Shown here one piece after another: positions 1-13,258 of a stretch of DNA of 64,000 nt. The DNA comes from Viscum album (taxonomy: Eukaryota; Streptophyta; Magnoliopsida; Santalales; Viscaceae), in contig OY728120.1 of NCBI GenBank assembly GCA_963277665.1, positions 940,217,195 through 940,281,194 of the forward strand, written 5' to 3'. The translations under genes were made by a program, and so were the position numbers. How positions within the stretch are numbered: position 1 is the first letter of the stretch; the number at the start of each line of letters is the position of its first letter. The notes below the pieces were generated by a model. That model saw only the letters and a list, made by a program, of their open reading frames with translations, searched no databases and was not told the DNA's origin.

Positions 1-1320
1 ATATAAGAACACCTCAACCGATAATGAAATTCCTAAAAGACGTAGCTCCACCGTATACCATTTCATCCCTTTTGAAAACACTAACTCCACCATATTAGGG
101 GATTTTATAAGATATGAGAGGGAAAAATAATTAATAAATGAAAAATAATGGATTTGTAAATAGTGTTGTTGTGGATGGCCACCACACCCATACAATATTC
201 TCGCATCCACCACACATTGATTAAAAACTTATTAAATTGAAGTGGAATAACAAAGAACATTGTGAAACCTCCACTAGGGCTAAGCCTCGAGTTATTAACT
301 TTACATTTAAAATAAAAAAGATATCATTGTAGAATATAGAATAGATAAATAAATTAGGGTTGGAAGAGAGATTGGGAATGTGAGAAAATATGGAAACACT
401 ATAATTAAAATATTAATTCACGTTACATGAAAAAAAACTAAAAGATAAAGAAAAGAAAAAGAGAAATCATAAATCATAAATGTCATCCAGAGCTTCTCTA
501 TCCAATAGATATCTCCTTCAATCCACCCTAGCCTCTTATTTATAGGCATGTAAGAGGCTTTAGGGTGTCACAAAGGACCATTAATTTGTTTCAGGACATA
601 ATAAGGTTTAAACCATTGAAATTTTGGTTCTTGAATTTTGTATTCAAAAGTTTTCACATGTTAAACCAATGTTTTCATGAATTAGAGAAAGTGGTATTCT
701 AGAATGTTGATCCAAATTCTGTTACTTTTTTGACCTCAAAATTTACGCTCCATCCGCCACGGGTAGAAGAATTTATTACTCAATTAATCAGAAATTTTAT
801 TCTCAATGAATTTTCCCTAAATAAAAATTCAATTTTTAGAATCAAATAGTCAACATAATTAGTGCATAAATCCTTTAAATTTTACTAGGAAATGGGAAAA
901 GAGTCATATTTTCAATAAAAATTGAATCACCTTAATTAGAGGTTTATACCCTGAGTTATACATCATTTATATAGGTTAGGTCCACTCTATCTTCCAAAAA
1001 AAATTCAAATTGATTGATTTTTATGGCCTCTAGGTGTTCAAATTATCACTGGGTCTAGAAGAGATAGTTAAATGCCACAAATATGGGAATTCTAAATTAA
1101 ATAAACCAATTTGGATCAATATTTTAAAAGTTATTCTCAAAATAACCAAGTGAATAAAATATGGTAAAATATCAGAATCATGTAATTTTCACATTTTAGC
1201 ATAAAACACACCATATATCCAAAACAAATGAAAATAAGCTCAAATTGAAAAATTAGGAGGGTTTAAATAATTGAAATACATATAAAAATGATGAAAATAT
1301 TTTTTATATGAATTATTCCA
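1..1320 (-). repeat. Left LTR (3' LTR, truncated by window edge) of a Tat/Athila-like gypsy element
   Basis: This stretch repeats, in the same orientation and order, at about 4780-6096: shared landmarks include the blocks around 150-240 and 4930-5030 and the end blocks near 1250-1320 and 6020-6096. The upper end is placed at 1320 because the inverted purine-type tract (CACTTAAACCACAC on +) follows and a minus-strand LTR should begin with TG. A minus-strand TATA-like site at 537-545 is conserved in the other copy at 5325-5333. The lower part of the LTR lies outside the window. Strong as a direct repeat; family assignment is inference from the PBS of the element. Confidence 0.7.
537..545 (-). 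promoter_or_regulatory. TATA-box candidate in the left LTR
   Basis: Reads CTATAAATA on the minus strand and lies in a block (about 530-560) that is kept in the other LTR copy at 5325-5333. Conservation between two diverged copies and the central place in the LTR fit the U3 promoter of a minus-strand retrotransposon. No transcription evidence can be seen. Confidence 0.45.
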
Positions 1321-4300
1321 CACTTAAACCACACTTTTCCTCAAGCATAGAATATCAACACTGAAACTATGAGGGAACCAATGTTACTAATATTCAAATT
1401 ACAATTAAATACAATCAAAATATTTTTAATGTCAAACCAAAATTTCAAAAGTACAAATAAAATATCAATTTAATTTCTCAATTTTCAAAGAAAAAATAAA
1501 CATAAGTATTTTACTTTTCCCCTTTTAAAAATGATGGAACTTCTCATTTCATTCATTCAACCTCCTCAATTCATTAGTATTAAACATGTCAAATCATGAT
1601 ATACCTCACAATAATTTATTTTCTCTTATAAAACATGATACAATTCAAGTAGAGTTATGCCCATATCATGAAAGAACAATCCTTATCCATAATCATTTAA
1701 CGTAATTACCTTGTTTACTTTGTAAAGACAAAAGACACATAATATTATGAGGGCTTTTCAATCAAGTTTCAAATGACCCTAAGGCTTAAGGTTAGTAGGA
1801 ATTGATGTTTTAAAATTAAGTCTCAAGGAGGAGGTTTACCTCTTAATGTATAGTGCATGATATAAAAATAAAAGTTTAATGAAATTATCCCCTTAAAAGT
1901 AGCAACCCCCACTTCCCAAAAAATCAAAGAAAATATTATGACCAAATGAATCATAATGAATTATTTGTATACTATATTTTTTTTCTTTTATACTTCTTTT
2001 TTTCTTTTTCAAAGAAACTTTTCATGTTTTTATTTTTTTGAAAGTTATGGAAAGAATGAAACTCACATCCACCACCTAACCACAAATGATAAAAATCATC
2101 AATCAAGTAATGGTGATTTTTTATTTTCCCAAATCACAACCCATTTTTTTATTTTTTTGTTTCTTTTTTTCATTTAACATTTTTTTAATTCAATAGAAAA
2201 AAATTAATTATCATTAATGAATCAACAACCTTAATTTATTCCCATAATAATCACCCCACACTTTTTCCTTATAATGTTATTCATTCTTTCCACTATGATT
2301 CCCTTTACCCCCACACTTAAATTTTAAAATAACATGAAAATAATCATAGGAGGGTGGGAATGGATAAAAAAGGATTAAAACATTTATAATCCCTAACAAG
2401 TTCATTAATTTTCTGAATGGGATAAAGAAGTATTTATGTAAAGGTGGAATTTTAAGGATAAGTGTTTTATCAAAAGACACCTCAATAATTTTAAATGTTT
2501 TTTTCATGGTAATGGATTTGGAAAGTTTAAATTCAAGTTATGGTCGGTGAAATGTCCTAAGATCACTCAAGAAATTTTCTCAAGAATAAAATTGGAAATA
2601 TTTTATCTATAAATTCTATCCGGAATAAGAATTTGATATTGGAAAATCACTCCAAGTAGGATTAATAATTACAAATTAATTCACATAAATTTCATAAATT
2701 CAAAGCATGAAAAAATGGCTAGGATATTTAATTTACATTAATCATTCAATTCCTACAAATAACAGGTCCTCATATTAATATCCACGATTCACTTTAATCA
2801 TTTTATTCTCTACTTTACTCATTCAATCTCATTGAAATTGAAATATAAAACATGATATCACAAGATTCCTAAGAACCTCATGGCTCCAAGATAATTCATT
2901 TAAATTATAAATCCATATTTGGGTATGGAATTTCTAGTTAAAAATTCAAAATAGGTTTCTATAAAAAAAATTAGAGTGTTTTAACGATAAAAAATATGAG
3001 TGAACTCCATTTCCTATAAATATTATTCCTATAACTTCCCAATTTGGGAGATTCCTTGTGCCATCATAGTCCAAAAAAAGATAATTACTCAATTAATCAT
3101 AAGGATAATGTTATTTATGATAAAAAAGATAATATAGAGTGGGATGCATGATGGGGTTATCATAAAAATGATTATGAAATATAAATTACTAGAAATAATG
3201 TAAAGATAAATCTTGGTATAATCCCCCAAGTGGTCCTGAGGATTTTGACTGCATCCAAATGGTTAATACCAATGGTTATCCATAGTTTACTGGTGGGTGG
3301 TGTTTCTTGTATTTGAACCATAATACATTGTTCTTCACATCTTGCACTTATTCTTCTATGTTGAGGTGAATTACATGTATAGATTAAACTAGATCCACCC
3401 CCTTAGAAATGAGTTATAACTTTCATGGAATGGGTAAGATGAAGTGTGGAGCCTACTCCTCTTCAATTGATACTTGTAAAACCTTTCTTTCACCATCCAG
3501 TGTCCACTCTTGGTATGATTCATTAAGAGAGTAATCAAATGGAGAGTTATCAGGTAATTTTTTAGCCAAATTTGAAAAATATAAAGTAATAACAAAACTT
3601 TACTTTTTAGTGTAGGCATTTTTCATCTCATGTTCATTCAATAGAGCCACTATGATATCTTATTCTACTACATCTAGTAAAGGTTAAACATCTTCAGGGA
3701 GCTCCATGTGTTCTTTAATAGGTGAAATTTATTTTTCCTCATCATCCACTGGGTCATAAGAGTAAAAAAAGTATAAAAATTCAAAAAAAAGGAGTAACAC
3801 TCAAATCAATTTAAATGAAATTTGAAGATAAAGAGTTCATTTAAGGGTCAAATCCTTGAATTGCTTTAGCTAGAATCTCCTCTTCAATTTAAAGTTCCTC
3901 TTAGAGTTAGGTGGTGGAAAGTTAAGGTAGGTAGTTGGGCTCATCCACCTCGAGTTTGACCTCACCTTATTAGATGTCCTCATTGAAATTCGGGAAAAAC
4001 AGGGTGACTTACTTCTTGGCCTCAAATATTTGAAAGTTAGTTAGAAGTTCATCAATCATGATCATCAAATATTGAGGTGAGAGCCATGTATCTATGCCTA
4101 TTTTCTTTTGATTGAACATTATCACATGATAATCACCTCTTCGTTAGAGTTCCTCATCTATATAATCTATTTATTCTTATTTCACCTATGAGTAATTATT
4201 CCATGAATTGAAAAAATGGTCTTTTGAAATCATAATTAGAAAATATTTTTATGGATTTTAATTAATAAAACAATGAATAATATTTAAAAAAAATTAAATT

Positions 4301-4330
4301 TAGATAAATTTATTGAAATAACTTTTTCGA
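1321..4330 (-). mobile_element. Internal region of the minus-strand Tat/Athila-like element, heavily deleted
   Basis: Between the two LTR copies there is only about 3 kb, far less than the 6 to 9 kb of a coding Tat or Athila element, so most of gag-pol is missing. No protease, reverse transcriptase or RNase H motif was found on either strand. At about 3520-3620 the minus strand has a weak resemblance to the end of an integrase (K-V-L-L followed by hydrophobic residues). At about 3197-3256 (minus) there is a resemblance to the non-coding tract that precedes the 3' end in Tat/Athila elements (a GGGGG run and a following TTTATCTTTAC). Several CCCACACTT tracts (for example 2253 and 2310), reverse complements of the AAGTGTGGGG tracts common in these elements, support the minus orientation. 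The short open frames here are AT-rich noise. Confidence 0.5.
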
Positions 4331-4349
4331 TCCCCTATAACAGTTCCAA
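4331..4349 (-). other. Primer binding site, tRNA-Asp type (degenerate)
   Basis: Read on the minus strand this is TTGGAACTGTTATAGGGGA. The usual Athila/Tat PBS begins TTGGCGCC and ends GCCGGGGA; I count 13 of 19 matches, with most differences being G/C to A/T changes as expected in old methylated DNA. It sits directly below the LTR boundary at 4353, the correct side for a minus-strand element. Confidence 0.55.
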
Positions 4350-4352
4350 TTT

Positions 4353-6096
4353 TGGCACACCAATCGTAGGGCATGATAAAAAAATTTATTTTCCTAATAC
4401 ATCATAGAGGCTGACTAGTGTCATTTCACCTGAGGAACATCATAGTTGGTTCAATCCCTAATTTCAAATTCATCTAATCTAACTATTTTTTCTTGTTTTT
4501 ATTATTTATTAAAAATTATTGTTTTGGGTTTTTTGAAAACATGAAATTAATATAATGAAATGCATAATTTAAATCTAAATGAAGATGCCGACAAAATGAA
4601 ATTGGGGATGAAATGTCTTAGCCTAAGGTTTGATAATGTAGGTTCATTTATTATTTATTTGTTGTTTAGTTTCAATTTGATAATTATTTTTATGAATCCT
4701 CATTAATGAATATATTTCCATTCATTTATTGAATGTGTGATTTTATAATTCCTTTAGCACCCCAAACCCCACCTCCTTTAATAGTAAAATAGGATAACAC
4801 CTCAACTGAGAATAAAATTCCCAAAAGACCCAAATGCACCGTATATCATTTCTCCCCTAGAGGAAACCAAAAATACATCATTTAAAGGGATTTACTAAGA
4901 TATGGGTGAAAAGGAATGGATCAATGAAAATGAAAGGATTTGTAAATAGTTCCATGGTGGATGACCTCCACACCCATAAATTATTCACACATCGAACATA
5001 AATAGATTAAAAGCATATTGAATTGAAGTGAAATAACAAATAACACCATGAAACTACCCTTAAGTCCAGGACTTGGGTTAGTAAATTTCCATTGTAAATT
5101 GAAAAGAGATCATAGTGGAATAAGGAAGAGATAAATAAATTAGTGTTGGAAGAGATATTGGGAATAGAAGAAAAAAATTAAACACTTTAATTAAAATATG
5201 AATGCATATTAAATGAGAAAAGAAAACTAAAATAAAAAGAAAATAAAATAAAATTTCTAAATCATGAATATAATCAAAAGCTTCCATCTTTAATTGATAT
5301 TTCCTTGAATAAAATATATCCTTATATTTATAGGCATTGAAGAGGATTTAAGGTGTCATTAAGAGCATTAATGTGTTTGGGACATAATGGGGTTTCAACC
5401 ATTGAAATTTGAGTTCTAGATTTTTTTCTTCAATAGTATTCATATTTTACCTCATATTGTTTTTCAAATAAGTGAAATTGGTATTCTAGAATGTTATTAC
5501 AAATTTTCATATGTGTTTGAAATCCAAATTTAAGGTCCATCATCCATGTGTTAGAAGAAGTTATGACCCAATTAGTCCAAGATTCTATTCTGAATGAATG
5601 TTCCCTAATTCTTAATTCAATGTTTATCACCCAATAGACACCTTAATGAGTGAAAAACTCCTTAAAATTTAATTGGGAAATGAGTAAAATAATATCCTTC
5701 CAATACAAATGGAATCACCTCAATTAGAGGCATGTATCCTTATTTATTCCTCATTTATAGAGGCATGTATCCTAATTTAAATTTATTTATTTATTTGGCC
5801 TCTAGGTGTTTGAATTATCTTTGGTTTCATAAGAGAATATTGAATCCATAAAATCATGGAGTCCTACAAAAAAAATCAATCAAATTTGATCAATATTTTA
5901 AAAGTTATCCTCAAAATACCAAAGTGAATAAAAACTATTATAATTCCAAAATTATGTAATTTTCAAATTCTAGCATAAAACCCACCATAAATCCAAAACT
6001 AATGAAAATAAGCTCAATTTGATAAATTGGGAGGGTTTATATAATTTAAATATATATAAAAAATGATGAAAATATTATCTTTATCAATTCATATCA
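4353..6096 (-). repeat. Right LTR (5' LTR) of the Tat/Athila-like gypsy element
   Basis: About 1.74 kb. The part from about 4780 upward matches 1-1320 in order; the part 4353-4780 corresponds to sequence left of the window. The lower end is set by the adjacent PBS (TGGCACACC starts the LTR on +), the upper end at ATATCA, which aligns with TTATTCCA at 1320. It carries the conserved minus-strand TATA-like site at 5325-5333. The two copies differ by many substitutions and small indels, so the insertion is old. Confidence 0.65.
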
Positions 6097-7310
6097 TTAG
6101 TTTAGTTAGTATTGTCATGCACACCTTCTAGATTAGGTGAGTCTGGCCTATCGTACTTGTACTATTCCTCCCACCTATGTACATAGGATTATCATGTTCT
6201 TCACTGCATTTATCAAACCATGAAAATAAACCTTTTAAAAAACCAATCCATTTCATAATAAGAATGAAATTTCCAACCATTTACATATGGGATAAACTAT
6301 TTCCAAATTATTACACACACCAAAACATTTGAAATCACTACTTTAAAATGGAAAATTAATTTAAAACACATTTTGAAATAGTGGAAAGAACATTTAAATC
6401 GTATAATATTATCACAACCCAGAACAACCTACCTGTCTTCTTTTAACCAACATTATTTAGTTAAAAAAATGAAATACAAGACAATAGTAGATCCCAAAGA
6501 AGAAAGAACACACCAAAATCATAAACAAAATTCCAAAAAATATATCTAAGCCACTCTATGTTACCACAACCACCATAGAGATGGAAACCCAAGAAAAAAG
6601 AGATAATAGACCAAGGATATGGAAGAGGAGGAACTTACTTAAAGATTAATTGAATAACTAATATCAAATCACCAAAAAATAAAATCTAGGAGGGAGGATA
6701 AGAATACGAGAAGTGAACCTAGGACTAGGGAGGTTAAATAGTGGAAATGATGGGTGAAAAGAGTTTAAAATTAGGGATGGTTATTTTTTGAAGTCTATTT
6801 TTTTTCAAAACATGGTAGGTTGCATGGTCTGTAAAAACCTTTTCCAACCATGAATGTTCCCTTATGTCAATAGGTGGAGGTTTTATGGTTCAGGTCACAT
6901 AGTTCCATAATCCATGCACCTAACCATGTAGGAACTCTAGTTCCACTATTTGGGCGACATAGTTTCCTAGGGGCTATCACAAGACTGTGTTCCTAACTAT
7001 ACGAGCTCCCCAGTTCCCTTTTCAAGGCTCACACTATTTTTAAGAGATTGGAACATGATTTTTACTAACTTTGAACTAACCATGAACCACCCTCTCTATC
7101 AAAAAAAGTCTGTTTTTTCATGTAAAAACACTTGATAATGATAATGAATAAAATATAGACAAAAAATTAATGAATAAAATACCTAAAAACCACACCTTAG
7201 GTGTGAAAAATTAATTGGAAGTTCATAACATCATTAGAAACTAGTAATAAAAGGTTTAAATAAGAAAAAAAAATCAATTTTAGTTTCACATACTTCCTTA
7301 TATTCACACG
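6097..7310. other. Unassigned intergenic or decayed repeat sequence
   Basis: No coding pattern, LTR pair or known motif was recognised. The part 6800-7050 is less AT-rich than its surroundings, but I found no second copy in the window. A TSD-like TTAGT follows the LTR at 6097-6101. Confidence 0.3.
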
Positions 7311-7314
7311 TTAA

Positions 7315-8830
7315 ACCAAAATATGTTGATAAAGCTCTAGAATATAAAGAGTGGGTTGATTCCATGAACGAAGAGACAGATCAGATTGAGAATAATGATA
7401 CTTAGTAACTTATACCCAAACTAAAAAAGAATAACATGATTATTATAGATTGGGTTTTCTAAAACAAGTTCAATGAAAAAGGTGAAATAATATTAAATAC
7501 ATAATTACTAGTTTGTAATGGTTACTCATAAATTGGATGCATTGAATTTGATGAGAACTTTTATCCCATGGAAAGAATATAAAATATTAGAATATTTCTT
7601 ATTATACGTTCAAAATGAAGATATAAAATATTCTAGATGGATTTCAAGTAATATTTTATTAATGGACAACTCGATGGAGAAGTTTATATTGAGCTACTTT
7701 ATGGCTTCATTGTTGGAAAATATGAAAGTTATGTGTGAAATTTAAAGAAGTATTTTTATTGTTTGAAGCAAGAATAGAGTTCTTGGTATTAAAAATTTGA
7801 TTATTTCTTTAAGTAAGTTAAAATTAAAAAAGGGAAGAGTTGATAAAATAAAACCAAGAGGTTTCCCTCATTATGATTGTTTATATCGATGAAATTATAT
7901 TGATATGGAAATATGAAGAAACTTATAAAATTTTGTCATAGAGATGAAAGGGTTGTCTAAAATATCTATTCTAGGATAAATGAAATAATTTATTAGCCTA
8001 AAAATATTATATAAGAATAAATATATTTTCATATATCATGAGAATTAGGCAAAAAATCTTTTGAAAATGTTTGGATTAAAAGATTCAATGATTATTTACA
8101 TACCTCTTTTAGTGGGAATGAAACTAGAAAAATATGGGGAAGTAAAGAAGGTAGATCCTAAATTGTTTATAATTTTGGTTATAAGTTTATTATATTGAAT
8201 AAATTTAAGTATAGATATAGTGTATGTTGTTACTCTCTGTTCTAGGTATCAAAGTTAACCCAAATAATCAAATCTCTTGAATGGAAAATTAATTCTCAAA
8301 TATAATAAAGGAACGATTGATTTTGGGTTGAGATATGACATGGTTGTAAAGTTATATCTATTTGGCTATAAAAATTAAAATTTGATAGGAAGTGTAGATA
8401 ATATAAAATCAACATCTGGTGGAGTTTTTTTCTTAGGAGAATGATGTGTTAGTTGGAATAAAATGAAACAAAGTTCAATAACCCTCAATACATTATAAGT
8501 TGATTATGTTTTTCCACCCTATTCATTAAAAAACTTATGTGAATGAAGATAAAGTTAGAATATTTATTTTTTATATGAAGTTTCCATTTTTTTAGGATGT
8601 CATAAAAACATTTATATAAATATCATAAAAAATACAGTGCAATATTCTCATTCTAATTACATTTATTTAAAATATCACTTCATCAAATAGAATATGGATA
8701 AGAATAAACTAAAGATGTTTTTTTTCATATAATGTAGAAAGTTGCAGATATATTCACAAAAATATTGATGAAGGAAACATTTCATAAGATATGGTTGATA
8801 GTGGGTGTTCAACCTCCCACTCTTCAAAGA
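7315..8830 (+). pseudogene. SIRE-like Ty1/copia pol remnant: RT and RNase H
   Basis: A decayed pol read through many stops and frameshifts. In order: the start of the RT domain (WVDSMNEETDQIENNDT, about 7350-7402; then NKFNEKGEI, about 7455-7490), the RT active-site strand VYIDEIIL at about 7879-7902 (the family has Y-V-D-D; here the second Asp is Glu), RNase H with STSGGVFFLGE and VSWNKMKQSSITLNT (about 8407-8490), the KNTVQYSHSNYI block (about 8630-8670) and the C-terminal KVADIFTKILMKE (about 8740-8780). In the family these copy the element's RNA into DNA and degrade the RNA strand. The STSGG-FFLG and ADIFTK forms are typical of SIRE/Maximus-type copia. Gag, protease and integrase upstream are missing; sequence before 7310 is unrelated. 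Non-functional. Confidence 0.8.
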
Positions 8831-9280
8831 TATGGTATGTGATTCGATCCCCACGATATCATTTCCTTATATATTATTTTTAATGGTGAGAAAAATAATA
8901 TAATACAAATCTATATATTTGTATGTATTTTACCTTTCAAGGGAAATAATATATTTTTGGGGAGTTTTTAAAAAGGGAAAACTGTGATTTTAGAATGTGC
9001 AAACTATTTTAATAGTTTATTTATGTGGATATTGGAAATTTTATTATTTCTGATTTTTTTTTATTTTTTTGATGAAAGTTTCAAGTGGAAGATGACATTT
9101 GATTAAGATATAAGAATTTTTTTTGTTAAATCATTGCTTAGTGAATACATGGTATTGTTGTTAAATAAATCTTATTTCCTACATCAGTTTTCTCACATAG
9201 GAATTGGAGTATGGGGAAAATAATAGATTTCATGAGTTACTAATTTCTATTGATTTATGTCCCTTGGAAGAAAAAATACA

Positions 9281-9291
9281 ATGGGGGAGAT
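9281..9291 (+). other. Polypurine tract of the SIRE-like copia element
   Basis: ATGGGGGAGAT directly precedes TGTTGGG, the usual junction between the polypurine tract and the 3' LTR in copia elements. It lies about 0.5 kb downstream of the RNase H end, the expected spacing. It primes plus-strand DNA synthesis in intact relatives. Confidence 0.65.
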
Positions 9292-11350
9292 TGTTGGGAT
9301 GAATTTGATTGAAGGTCTTTTAAAGATGCTATAATTTGTTAAGAAATTTTATTAGGAATGTTTTTTATTTTGTTTTCCAACATTAAATAAACTTACTTTG
9401 TTAAGTTATTGAATATGAAATAACAAAAGAAGAATATTGGAAAGAAATAGTTTCAATAATACTGGATGGATTTTTCCATACCAATTCCTTCAAATAGACA
9501 ATTCTAGGTAGATATTTGCAGATATAGTTTTTATATTAAATTTTTATCTAATATTTCATACAAAGTCTATCTGATATAATTTTTGGTTATTTTTAAATAT
9601 GATGATGTTTTTATATTCTATTTTTTTAACATCATTAGTTATAGAAGATCTTGTGACCCAAGAATTGGTATAATGGTGGAGAAAACAATTTGTATTTACA
9701 AAATTATTACTGTGATGTTCTGAGTAAGTTCACCTGAGAGAGGAAATCAAACCAAGGTCTGGATATAAGAAATATTTTGTTTTATGTTTATGAATTTGGT
9801 TAGACCAAGGAATTTTATTAAAATTCAAAGGTAATAGTTTGAGGAATTCCATCAAGTGAAATAAAAATCAGAAAAATTCCATCAGGAAAAGTTTAATCAG
9901 ATGAATTCAAATTTTCTAAAGACTTTCAATTGATATTTTACAATGTTATCAGCTAGGGTCCATTGGATGAACCAAATATCACACAAAAGAGTCCAAGTTA
10001 ACGAATATAAGTATTCACTTGAAAAAATAATATTAATGTTTTTGTATTAATGCAATAGACAAATAGTTATGATACACTTTCTTAGATAGAGGAAGATCTG
10101 GTAAATACATTCAAGATGTTCTTATGATGTTTATAAAAGAAAAATTGGATAGATTATTAACATATGGAAGAATTAATAAAAAGTTTTACTAGAAATAGTT
10201 TTGGTATAGAGTGGTACAATTTTGAAGTTATTTACAATTTTTTTGTAAATATAACAAATGTGATGATTAAAATTTGATCTTTTAATGTGACAATTATCCG
10301 GGAAGGTAGATCTGTGTTTCTTAATGAGTTTGAAGGATTGTTTTTTAAGGTAGTGGATGGTCGAGTTTGTAAGAAGCTTCAAGAGTACTCTAAAATCATT
10401 GAGAATCACCCAAGTTAGTTTTTGTGGGTGTTTCAAATTATGAGTTTTAAATTTGCAGAAAAATTATTTGGAGTTCCCATATTTTCACTTTAAATTAATG
10501 CTATATAAATAGGGTATTCATACACAATAAATAATTATTATTCAAATGTGTAAAATATAAAGTGTTGTTTAAATTGTTTCACATAGATATAATAGATGGA
10601 AATATCAAATCTAAAGTCTAATCAAGGAAGGATTAAAACCAAGAAATATCTTTGTTCCAGAAGAATTCGTTATCAGACAGAGGAGTTAAGATTAGAGGCA
10701 CTAGATAAAAGACGCCAGACAATGTTTAATATCATGTGGAATTATACTAGCCATGTATACAGGTTAACATATAGACTATGTTAGGAATGTATTATCGGTT
10801 TTAAGAAGGCACCAATCAGAGTTTACTGTATGGAGATTACAAGAAGGGTAAACTGATAGAGAATATAGATGAATAGTGAATGAATGAAAATTTTATATAA
10901 AATCCTAAGGATGAGGTTATTGCCTAATTTTGGGAAATAAATTTAATAAGTATTTCTCATAATAAGTGCAATAGTGAATACGTACACACAACATAGTGAT
11001 GACATACTGATTCCTGTTGGTGAAGGTTTCAAATAGTTGTTACAAAAAATATTTATTATATATTTATCTATATAGATATAATATGAACTACTGTATTGAT
11101 TATAGTGAAACATAAGTGTAAGTATATTCCCTACTTTCTGTAATCACATAAAAGGATTATTTTATAGTTGATTGTTTGGTGATGGATTATTTCCACACTA
11201 TTCAAAGGGGTAGTGAGTAGTAAACCCTATAAATACTTGTATTTCCATGGATTGTGATTGTGTGATTATTTTCTAAAAATTAATAACTCTTTAATAACAT
11301 GTTAAGTTCATTTCATAATAAAGAATACAAAAAAATAAAATACCACTGAT
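9292..11350 (+). repeat. 3' LTR of the SIRE-like copia element (right end uncertain)
   Basis: Starts with TGTTGGGATGAATTTG immediately after the polypurine tract. A TATA-like site (CTATATAAATAGGG, about 10500-10514) and a second one (CCCTATAAATACTT, about 11226-11239) are plausible U3 promoters. No second copy of this LTR was found in the window because the 5' half of the element is absent, so the end is only bounded by the start of the next LTR at 11408. The short open frames inside are not supported as genes. Confidence 0.5.
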
Positions 11351-11407
11351 TCATGCCCTCCCCCTCTATGTGATCACACAGATCCTAATTGGCCCTTCTA
11401 GTGAGGC

Positions 11408-13244
11408 TGGGTTCCCTAAACCCAACTCATGCTTATAATTTTTGATTACCATATCATATATATAGTTTAATTTTTTCATGAATTGATCTTAATATGATAG
11501 TATTTTTACTTCTATATATACTCTATATGATAATGTCTTTAGATAATATGTCATATACAATAGTTATAACTATTCACAATTATAGTAAAAAGCTGGATAA
11601 AACATGGTGATACTACTTAAGTATGTCATATAGTCTGGATACATTAATATGATGGGTTATATATTATGTTTTATTATCATTTGATAATAGATCATAAGTA
11701 TTGATACTACTTCTGATGAATCTCTCACTAGGTGACCTCAAGTATAGAAGATCATGCAGATTGAACCGTCAATAAGAACACTACATGTATGAGGAGTAAT
11801 TTGTTTTTTTCATGAACATGTGTATTCATCTCTCAAATACAGATCATTATTAATGTGTATCACTAATATCATACTTTGATGCTTTTTGAAAACCATAACA
11901 ATTTATATTTGTGGCATGATAACTTACACCGGATGCGTGATTAATGTTATAACATTCATTGAATGATCAATATAGGATTTTCCCTTCAAAGTATTAGAAG
12001 AAGATATATTTTTTCATTTTATATAGATGATAAGGTATGTATTAAATTTATTCCCATTATAGATGAAGGAAATTCCAACCAATACAATCAAATACAAAAT
12101 ATATCATGAATGGAAGGATGAAGACACAAAGTATGCATCATTGAGATATTGGTTGACAAAGAGATTTAATTGAATAATATATGTTTATAAAAATGTTATT
12201 TTACAATGAATTATTCAAATATATATTTAGGAGTCACAATGTGTTTCTTTTTAATGCTCTTGGTCTATGAGTTAGACACATTCTTATCAAGATAAGGGAA
12301 TAGATGGAAACACAAAATGTGTATCCTGAAATTTCACAGATTCAGATGAATTAAAGTTTAGGATGTTACAAACCACATGTCAGTGGGATAGTGATTGTAA
12401 AAGTGTTAATGATCAGGAATAAATTAATAAATCCATTTAATTAAAAATTATCTAGTTTTATAAAAAATGTGAATTTAACTTATTTCTCAAGGAATTCAAA
12501 AGTTATTTCATTTTTTCAGATGAACATTGATTATTTATATTTTTTAAAAAACATTCAGGAGGAAATGATCTATATCAATGGATTACATTTCAACATCCAA
12601 TATATTATATTGTTAAAAGTGAGAGATGAAATGCATGTGACACTTAAGAAAGGTTAAATATTGCATTAGTGACATATTGTGTTTATTTTATTGGTTAAAT
12701 TTATTAAAGGACTAAATTGAAAATTAAGAAAGTTTAATCAAGGAATATAATGTTATTTTATACCCAATATGTTTTTTTGGAAGTACCATTCATGAATTTA
12801 CTCTAATAAATCCCTATATGTAATGTTTTATAGTGATAAATAAGTGATAATAGAAAGAAAATATCGATTCATCCTTCTCAGATTAGTCTCATCTTCTCTT
12901 AGTAGTCATATAGACATTAAAAGCTGATTGATATTTTTTTCATTCATGAAAAACTAATAGATAAATAGAATATTAGATTCATATAAAATTTATGGAAGAT
13001 ATATATGGATCATTTATTGGATTGTGTAGTCCATTATGAACTGGCCATGAGCATAGTAAGAGTAGATCACGATGAATGATGTATGTATCATTTCTTTTAT
13101 ATTCTTTATAATTTTTTATATTTTACATGATCTATTGCGGATACAAAGTGTTGGTATATCAAATATATTCTTACAACTTATATATAACTAAAAAATATTA
13201 AAAATACCTATCATGAAATATTACTTTGTTCCCATGTTCTTTAA
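11408..13244 (+). repeat. 5' LTR of copia element X
   Basis: About 1837 bp. It matches, in order, two separated pieces on the right: 11408-11748 corresponds to 49451-49792, and 11748-13244 corresponds to 58287-59814. The two pieces sum to about 1870 bp, close to this copy. The right end is fixed by the PBS at 13247, and the 3' copy loses similarity at the same point (CCCATGTT followed by ACTTTA near 59814). Divergence is substantial, with many small indels. Confidence 0.75.
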
Positions 13245-13246
13245 GT

Positions 13247-13258
13247 TAGTATCAAAGT
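13247..13258 (+). other. Primer binding site of copia X, initiator-Met tRNA type
   Basis: TAGTATCAAAGT matches the usual TGGTATCAGAGC at 9 of 12 positions; the three differences are transitions (G to A, G to A, C to T). It lies two bases after the point where the two LTR copies stop matching. Confidence 0.65.

Noticed and set aside
1956..2177. Phe-rich short open frame
   Set aside because: The product of a T-rich run within the deleted internal part of a minus-strand retroelement; low complexity and no support.
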